From Actinostola sp. cb2023 (taxonomy: Eukaryota > Cnidaria > Anthozoa > Actiniaria > Actinostolidae), in assembly GCA_033675265.1 (NCBI GenBank), contig JAUJYZ010001546.1, positions 1,232,501 through 1,296,500 on the forward strand: a stretch of DNA of 64,000 nt, in the 5' to 3' direction. Positions 56,939 through 64,000 of the stretch are shown piece by piece; position 1 is the stretch's first letter; each line of letters opens with the position of its first letter. A program made the position numbers and the translations under genes. The notes under the pieces were generated by a model. It did no database searches. It was not told the origin of the DNA and was given only the letters and a program-made list of their open reading frames with translations.

Positions 56939-56990
56939 TGGTCTTCCATATAAAGCCGATGGGGATGCTCGTCAGAAATTTGATAATAAT

Positions 56991-58562
56991 AGTACTGTAC
57001 AGGACCCGAAATGATCCCTGGCTCCGAAATGATCCCTGGCCCCGAAATGATCCCCAAAGTGTCTAGACTGGCTCCGAAATGATCCCGGACCCGAAATGAT
57101 CCCCAGACTGGCTCTGAAATGATCCCCAGTGAAATTCTGGAATGGTTGTATTCAGTCCCGTTCCGAATATTTTGGACACAAAAAAAATTTCTTTTCAGTT
57201 CTCTTTTTCTTTCTTCTGTTTCTCTGGGGATTTTTTCTTCCTTCCTTTCGTCTTTTTCTCTCTCTCTCTTTCTTCCTTTCTTTCTCTAATATCAGTATCA
57301 AATCATGAAATGTTACGAATCTATTGCAGAGTCGTATTAAATCATGTAACAGTGATTTCACAATATTACAAGCTGGTCCGAGATATTGTAAGAATATCAT
57401 TCATAAACTAGTCATTGGTTCAACCAAGTTAAGTGCCGTCGTATATTTTTGCATGGTGATTTTAAAGAAAATGTGGTGTAGAGTCAAACTATTATACATT
57501 CATTAATAACGATATGTAATATACGTGCCTTATACGTTGTCATCTGTCACGGTACGAGTACATGACAGAGATGTGATGTATACATGTGATATTATCCGCG
57601 CGCTGTCATCTGCAATGTTTACGTGAATTGTTTCTCTTCTCAAGTAAACTGCGACCCCGGACTGCGACACTCTTGAACTTTCTGTTCATAGCTTCTGAGA
57701 TATACAAGTGATAGAGATTCTGATTCTTGAATTTATTCACTCAGTGGTTTGTTAATCTTCCATTTAAAAATGTTTTAATTTCGCGACATTATCTTGTCCA
57801 TTTCAGGCGTGGGAACGGTCCATTCTGATTGGTTGATTCGGGTTTAATGTGACAGAGATACGATTTTAGAAATCTATTGGCAAAGAAGAGTAAGCCATCT
57901 ACGCTTCGCTCCGATAAATCAAGGCATTTTCCCCGACTGATGGATAAGCCGTTAAAGGAGCTCTGTCAATATTTGTTTACTCTTGAAAAATAAATTTCGC
58001 CACCTATAACATGCTATAATTTTTTTATAATAAATCCATGTCAATCTTCTCCACCCTCAATCATCTTCGTTCCTTTTTGGTTTATTATTATCCCTAGCTC
58101 TGTGTTTACTTAGCAAACTGTTATTCTAGTTACCCTCATAAAGTGTATTTATTTATTTATTTTATTTATTTATTTTATTATTTATTTATTTGTTTGTTTG
58201 TTTGTTTGTTTGTTTGTTTATTGATTTATTTATTTATATCGTGACAGGGCTTCTTTGAATATCATTACAATTCAATTGAAATACAGTTGATAAAAAGTAT
58301 ACATGTATTCTCGTTGAGTCAGTTCAGTTAATAAAATAAATAAACGCTATAATAATTTTCATTGAGAATTTGTTGGCCAAGGAATGAATCTACGGGACTG
58401 AATTCAACCATTCCTGAATTTCAGTGGGGATCATTTCAGAGCCAGTCTGGGGATCATTTCGGGTCCGGTATCATTTCGGAGCCAGTCTAGACATTTTGGG
58501 GATCATTTCGGGGCCAGGGATCATTTCGGAGCCAGGGATCATTTCGGGTCCTGTACAGTACT
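56991..58562. mobile_element. 1.57-kb element with ~170-bp inverted ends made of GAAATGATCCC repeats
   Basis: AGTACTGTACAGGACCCG and its complement end the element. Each ~170-bp terminus contains seven or so copies of GAAATGATCCC. The ends match almost base for base. The interior has polypyrimidine and (TTTA/TTTG)n tracts and no recognisable transposase. Confidence 0.7.
58140..58240. repeat. (TTTA)n/(TTTG)n microsatellite
   Basis: ATTTATTTATTT units followed by GTTTGTTTGTTT units, then TTTA units again. Confidence 0.85.
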
Positions 58563-58685
58563 CCTAAAAGGTACCAGTATATCGGTACCGCGGGATATAG
58601 TCGTCGGACGAATTTAATACTGAAGTAACCTTTTGACATTTCCAGCGACTCTCCCACTCCCCGCCCCCAAGAAACCATGGCAACA

Positions 58686-58735
58686 AAGTAGACGCAACTG
58701 GCAATACATGCTGCCGCAAAGCGCGGTACAAGCCT
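58686..58735. repeat. Stray unit of the GPLD1-intron minisatellite
   Basis: GTAGACGCAACTGGCAATAC then ATGCTGCCGCAAAGCGCGG matches part of the 108-bp unit at 59690-61555, though it lies 1 kb outside the array. Confidence 0.7.
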
Positions 58736-58992
58736 CTATCGATACAGTTTATCGAAAACATCGAGACATATTTGGCATTTATCAGTTTACTGATACTTGT
58801 TGTTCCAATGAATATTCGACATTCAAATTGTTTTTCTTAGTGTTGAATCCAAATTCTGATTGCATGAGGAATAAATAACATGTGTGCCAAGAAATGTCAT
58901 GCAAGACGCCCGAAGACGCGCTGAAACGGCTTGACTGCAGTCCGGTCAACAACATCACGAGTCTGGAGCTTCCGTAAAACTCGTGAAGCAAT

Positions 58993-58998
58993 TTTATT
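58993..58998 (-). promoter_or_regulatory. Possible polyadenylation signal of the GPLD1-like gene
   Basis: AATAAA on the minus strand about 120 nt after the stop codon of the GPLD1-like gene. Confidence 0.4.
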
Positions 58999-59120
58999 CA
59001 GTAAAAACGAATATTTTGACACAAAAAAATAATATAAAAGCTTTTTATAAATCTTGCTTGAGTATATGTGTTTAAAATAAGTGTACTTTGTTTTGAAATA
59101 TTAATGCCGCTGTGTTGTAT

Positions 59121-62100
59121 TCATTCTCTTGTGTGGGCGAGTTTGTAAACATGTAATTTCCCTGAATGGAATCCATGCAATGAGCTTCGTGGCGAAGTAA
59201 TCAAAAGGTTGACGACTGACGATCTGCGGGAGTGTAAGCTGATAAATGATGTACCAAGTCTTGAACGCTCCTGGATGAAACAATTAAATGAAAAAAAAAT
59301 ATGAATAGTAAACGAAGATGGTTTCAAAACAAATACAGCAACATACAAAACAAATAAAAGACGGAGGACGTGAGGTGAGTAATCTTTGTAGTGTGGGCGA
59401 AAAGAAGAAAAAGATAAAGTTTGAAATTCACCTCTGAAGACTTGAAGACCACGGAAGCCTGTCAAATAGGAGTATAGTATCAATCATTTTCAAGTTATGC
59501 TAAATTTCCCCGCGCAAGACCCCACCCCTTCCCCCCAAGTCGCTGTCGGTGTACGTCGACACGCAACTCAACACAATCGGCATAATTAATTGTCGTAAAT
59601 TGGTAGCCAAAGGAGATACAAGTCAACGTAAGTTCGTAGCTAAACGTCACCGGCGCAAGTCAATCTAAGCTGGCACAAGTCGGATCAAGATGGTAGCCAA
59701 GGCAACGGAGACGCAAGTTAATATAAGCTGCCGCTAGTCGATACAAGTTAGTATAGACGCAACTGGCAATGCATGCTGCCGCAAGGCGCGGTACAAGATG
59801 GTAGCCAAGGCAACGGAGACGCAAGTTAATATAAGCTGCCTCTAGTCGATACAAGTTAGTAGACGCAACTGGCAATGCATGCTGCCGCAAGGCGCGGTAC
59901 AAGATGGTAGCCAAGGCAACGGAGACGCAAGTTAATATAAGCTGCCGCTAGTCGATACAAGTTAGTATAGACGCAACTGGCAATACATGCTGCCGCAAGG
60001 CGCGGTACAAGATGGTAGCCAAGACAACGGAGACGCAAGTTAATATAAGCTGCCGCTAGTCGATACAAGTTAGTAGACGCAACTGGCAATGCATGCTGCC
60101 GCAAGGCGCGGTACAAGATGGTAGCCAAGACAACGGAGACGCAAGTTAATATAAGCTGCCGCTAGTCGATACAAGTTAGTAGACGCAACTGGCAATGCAT
60201 GCTGCCGCAAGGCTAGGCGCGGTAGAAGATGGTAGCCAAGGCAACGGAGACGCAAGTTAATATAAGCTGCCTCTAGTCGATACAAGTTAGTATAGACGCA
60301 ACTGGCAATGCATGCTGCCGCAAGGCGCGGTACAAGATGGTAGCCAAGGCAACGGAGACGCAAGTTAATATAAGCTGCCTCTAGTCGATACAAGTTAGTA
60401 TAGACGCAACTGGCAATACATGCTGCCGCAAGGCGCGGTACAAGATGGTAGCCAAGACAATGGAGACGCAAGTTAATATAAGCTGCCGCTAGTCGATACA
60501 AGTTAGTATAGACGCAACTGGCAATGCATGCTGCCGCAAGGCTAGGCGCGGTACAAGATGGTAGCCAAGGCAACGGAGACGCAAGTTAATATAAGCTGCC
60601 TCTAGTCGATACAAGTTAGTATAGACGCAACTGGCAATGCATGCTGCCGCAAGGCGCGGTACAAGATGGTAGCCAAGACAACGGAGACGCAAGTTAATAT
60701 AAGCTGCCTCTAGTCGATACAAGTTAGTATAGACGCAACTGGCAATGCATGCTGCCGCAAGGCTAGGCGCGGTAGAAGATGGTAGCCAAGGCAACGGAGA
60801 CGCAAGTTAATATAAGCTGCCTCTAGTCGATACAAGTTAGTATAGACGCAACTGGCAATACATGCTGCCGCAAGGCGCGGTACAAGATGGTAGCCAAGAC
60901 AACGGAGACGCAAGTTAATATAAGCTGCCTCTAGTCGATACAAGTTAGTATAGACGCAACTGGCAATACATGCTGCCGCAAGGCGCGGTACAAGATGGTA
61001 GCCAAGGCAACGGAGACGCAAGTTAATATAAGCTGCCTCTAGTCGATACAAGTTAGTAGACGCAACTGGCAATGCATGCTGCCGCAAGGCTAGGCGCGGT
61101 ACAAGATGGTAGCCAAGGCAACGGAGACGCAAGTTAATATAAGCTGCCTCTAGTCGATACAAGTTAGTAGACGCAACTGGCAATGCATGCTGCCGCAAGG
61201 CTAGGCGCGGTACAAGATGGTAGCCAAGGCAACGGAGACGCAAGTTAATATAAGCTGCCGCTAGTCGATACAAGTTAGTATAGACGCAACTGGCAATGCA
61301 TGCTGCCGCAAGGCTAGGCGCGGTACAAGATGGTAGCCAAGACAACGGAGACGCAAGTTAATATAAGCTGCCGCTAGTCGATACAAGTTAGTATACGCAA
61401 CTGGCAATGCATGCTGCCGCAAGGCGCGGTACAAGATGGTAGCCAAGACAATGGAGACGCAAGTTAATATAAGCTGCCGCTAGTCGATACAAGTTAGTAT
61501 AGACGCAACTGGCAATGCATGCTGCCGCAAGGCGCGGTAGAAAATGGCAGCCAAGATACATGCACTTATCTCGACGACTTACTTTGTCTCCTGGACACGG
61601 TTCAACCAGAGTACAGCCTCGGGTCGCTTTGCCAGTTGGGAAATCTTTTCCACCATAGAAAACATACGCCTCACCCTCTTCGGCTGTGATCATAAGAATT
61701 ACCATGGCAACTCAGACATTGAATAAAAACGCGCGCTCTTCGTATCTACCTTGCAAATTCATTAGAAATCTCAGTTCAAAGTTTTGGACATTTGTTTGGA
61801 AAATTCTTTGGAAATTCAATTTCCAAGGAATTTCCAAGGAATTTCCAAAGAATTTCCAAGGAATTTCCAAGGAATTTCCAAGGAATTTCCAAGGAATTTC
61901 CAATATTATTCCAAACAGGGCGCATTTTCCCGGTGTGAAAGTCTCACCTCCTTTCAGTTCCTCAGTGAGATCAGAAGTTCTGAATGGCGAGGCAAACATC
62001 AAATCATCGACGCCATCGAGATTTAAATCTGAAAAGTCCAGCGTCCAGCCAAACCGCGCATAACTGCGGTCGCCTTCGAAGATAGTGACGGCGTGTAGAC

Positions 62101-64000
62101 TGGAAAGCGGCACGTTTCCTTTGTGCGACATAATCTCAGAGACATCCAGAAGATAGATTGTTCCGCATTGTTCGAAGGTTTCTGGGACAATCTTCACAAT
62201 GTGTCCAAATACGGCTGGAGAAACAAGATATACATCTGATTCAGGAATATCATAGCAAAGCTATGGATCTCGACGAGAGAGGGGGAGGGTATAGGGAGAG
62301 AACAAAAACCGGAGACTTGGAAGGGTACGAGTTGAAAAGAACGGAAGATTGAATCATTCAGTGGTTGGGATTATTCTATTCACAGTCACACAAAAAAATG
62401 CGTCCGTTTATGTGACGGGGTTATTAGTTATGTGTACCTACATTGTGTTGGGGCAGAGACGGCTAAAAGGTCAGTGTTTGTGCGCGGTCTTCCAAATGCC
62501 AGCGATGTTCCAAATTTCATGAATGTCTCATGGCCTGTAACGGTCACCACGGCATGCGACAATACACCTGACGTTAGACTGTACACGTAAATCCTACCAA
62601 CACTTTGAGTATCGTTAGTCGAGTACTTGCAGTCAGCAATGGCGCATATCCTAAATACAAGTATCATTTGTTTATAAGGAAAAGTAGGAATCAGTTTACA
62701 TCCTAATTACACCTCTACTACAGCCAAATGCTCATATCAAGATCACTTTTTAATTGTCATTAGAGAGATTTTCGATACAAATTCGTTGACATGGAATACA
62801 GGTAGCTCTCTCCTCACTAATCTAGACACTACACAGACACCTTTGCTTTATCACTGCTACACTGTTTTATCTTAAAACAACTCTCGTTTTCTTCCACGCA
62901 AACCCCCTAAGCGAAGGGAACCGAGACAAACGCGGAAACATTGTGTTTGCAACATGTTTCCTGGATGAACAAACGAACGGGAAAACATTAAAACATGTTT
63001 TCGAAACAAATGTTGCGCGCGCGAGCAAACGATGAGGAAGCATTTCTGTGAAACACATATGTTTCCGCAAGATTGTTTCATCTTTTGTCTAAGGGTTCAG
63101 AGGTCCCAAGCGATATCAGTTCAGATCAGTATTGCTCGCGTCTATCATGATAAAGAGAAAAGGCGTCGACAAGAGAATTTAAAAGAGTCCGTATTAGGTG
63201 ACCAATAGGCCATATGCACTAACGGGTCACGTGACCCAACTTTCTCAAATCAAGCAGCAGTGTCAAAATGAACTCCAGAAATGAAAAGAGCAGCTCGATA
63301 TTAGTAAAAAGGCGAAATTTCAGCTTATAATGTTTAACACAGCAGAAATGGCATGAAATATAAAATTGCAAATTTTATTAAGATTCGTATGGAAAAATGT
63401 GCTGGATGGCAAAAAATGCCATCCAATGCATTTTCCAAACAAATTATTAGAAAACACTCGATTTTATATTTCATGTCATTTCTCCTGTGTCAGACGTTAT
63501 GACCTGAAATTTCGCCTTTTTACTAATATCGAGCTGCTCTTTTCATTTCTGGAGTTCATTTTGACACTGCTGCTTGATTTGAGAAAGTTGGGTCACGTGA
63601 CCCGTTAGTGCATATGGCCTATTCAAACTCGTACACAGTCATGGCAAAGGTTAGTAATTCATGAAGCGCGCAAATGCGCTTGGGAAGGAGGGAGAAAAAC
63701 TACACCGCGCGCCAACTCCGCGCGCCCAGAGCGCGAGTAAGAGAAGCGACTGGATACGAGCCTGTGACCAATTATAAAGCAGATTTCGTATGACTGACAC
63801 AGCACGGTTTATCCCTGCCATACGAAATCTGCTCTAAGATCAGAGAGGTTCGACAGTGGTTGATACCTGAAGGTAGGAGCAGCAGCAACAAGTAGCGGTT
63901 GCTTGTCGTGGAAGGCCAGTTCCAAGGCATAACCAAACCAACTGAAATCCTGCTCGCCAACGATCTTCCAGTCAGCATCAGCAACCGAATACTCTTCACC
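59121..64000 (-). CDS. GPI-specific phospholipase D (GPLD1-like), 3' part of gene
   Basis: This is the C-terminal half of a secreted enzyme that cleaves glycosylphosphatidylinositol anchors; the zinc-dependent catalytic N-terminus lies beyond the right edge. Exons in coding order: 63867-64000 (partial), 62442-62650, 61948-62214, 61583-61683, 59432-59458, 59121-59270; they join in phase to 295 residues. The sequence consists of FG-GAP beta-propeller blades: EQDFSWFGYALELAF, HETFMKFGTSLAFG, SYARFGWTLDFSDLNLDGVD (a Ca2+-binding DxNxDGxxD loop) and SRLGTSFISLHSR. The TLVEPCPGDK segment and the closing PRSSLHGFHSGKLHVYKL match the vertebrate enzyme's C-terminal order. The intron between the fourth and fifth listed exons is almost filled by an 18-copy minisatellite. 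Integrin-alpha-like FG-GAP proteins are the alternative, but the C-terminus favours GPLD1. Confidence 0.85.
59432..59458 (-). CDS. 27-nt microexon of the GPLD1-like gene
   Basis: TTTGACAG acceptor, nine codons (ASVVFKSSE) in phase 0, then GAG|GTGAAT donor. It joins CPGDK to ERSRLGTSF and fills exactly the short segment present between these motifs in the vertebrate protein. Confidence 0.75.
59690..61555. repeat. About 18-copy, 106-113-bp minisatellite in a GPLD1-like intron
   Basis: The unit runs GATGGTAGCCAAGGCAACGG, AGACGCAAGTTAATATAAGC, TGCCGCTAGTCGATACAAG, ACGCAACTGGCAATGCATGC and TGCCGCAAGGCGCGG. Units vary by small indels (TATAGACG versus TAGACG; GGCTAGGCGCGG versus GGCGCGG) and by CCGCTAG/CCTCTAG. 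Because 108 is a multiple of 3, the minus strand shows long open frames (up to 211 codons), but they shift between units. Confidence 0.92.
61810..61905. repeat. GGAATTTCCAA tandem repeat (11 bp)
   Basis: About nine 11-bp units (AAGGAATTTCC), each internally palindromic, 43 bp from the donor of exon 61948-62214. Confidence 0.85.
63208..63619. mobile_element. Hairpin MITE, AACTCCAGAAATGAAAAG family, copy 3
   Basis: GGCCATATGCACTAACGGGT and ACCCGTTAGTGCATATGGCC are perfect inverted ends flanked by TA (63206-63207, 63620-63621). It is 412 bp long, the largest copy of the family, and lies in a GPLD1-like intron. Confidence 0.85.
63776..63835. mobile_element. Short derivative of the GAGCAGATTTCGTATG MITE
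   Basis: AGCAGATTTCGTATGACTG and CATACGAAATCTGCT are inverted with only about 20 bp between them. Confidence 0.6.

Noticed and set aside
59660..61446. Minus-strand frames of up to 211 codons with 36-residue repeats
   Set aside because: These are produced by a minisatellite whose unit is a multiple of three. Frames shift between units through 2- and 4-5-bp indels, and the array lies between correctly phased GPLD1-like exons.
59690..61555. CRISPR-like regularly spaced repeats
   Set aside because: The units are contiguous and similar along their whole length, without unique spacers, in an animal intron.

Overview
The window is nuclear DNA of an invertebrate animal. Every recognisable gene is a metazoan gene with GT-AG introns, and the sequence between and inside genes is packed with short inverted-repeat transposons (mostly TA-flanked), microsatellites and minisatellites. 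The 139-residue profilin is of the animal type, but I cannot assign a phylum from the sequence alone. There are no operons, CRISPR arrays or recognisable tRNA/rRNA genes.

Layout, left to right. (1) 1-3,480: two homologous terminal exons of patatin-like phospholipase (PNPLA/ATGL type), 278-571 and 3166-3453, with no other PNPLA exon between them. (2) 3.5-11.4 kb: mostly non-coding, with foldback elements. (3) 11,399-16,266: profilin in two coding exons; its 4.4 kb intron carries a Tc1/mariner-like transposase element folded into a head-to-head palindrome. (4) 19,156-23,144, minus strand: a 1,041-residue protein with two CH-like domains followed by ankyrin repeats. (5) 23-29 kb: large palindromic elements, including a 635 bp element with 10-bp target duplications. 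(6) 29,219-30,427, minus strand: a single-exon ASMT/COMT-type O-methyltransferase with an altered catalytic motif. (7) 32,728-40,892, plus strand, and 47,865-56,355, minus strand: two SLC1-family excitatory amino acid transporters arranged tail to tail, each with seven coding exons; exons 2-6 have identical lengths (43, 329, 234, 195, 135 bp). (8) 59,121-64,000, minus strand: the 3' end of a GPI-specific phospholipase D (GPLD1-like) gene, including a 27-nt microexon.

The most unusual structure is in intron 2 of the first SLC1 gene. A 104-114 bp repeat unit containing the intron's 3' splice acceptor and the first ~54 nt of exon 3 is amplified to 12 copies, so 11 decoy acceptors precede the real one. 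Other notable items are the loss of the catalytic His-Asp in the methyltransferase, a Thr-to-Gly change in the NMDGT motif of SLC1 copy A, duplicated terminal PNPLA exons, a transposase palindrome with a 48-bp templated insertion, and a 384-bp near-perfect palindrome.

The genes do not form one pathway. The only evident functional relationship is the SLC1 tandem pair. Exon boundaries were placed by hand from GT/AG sites, reading-frame phase and family similarity; they fit together in phase but were not tested with transcripts.
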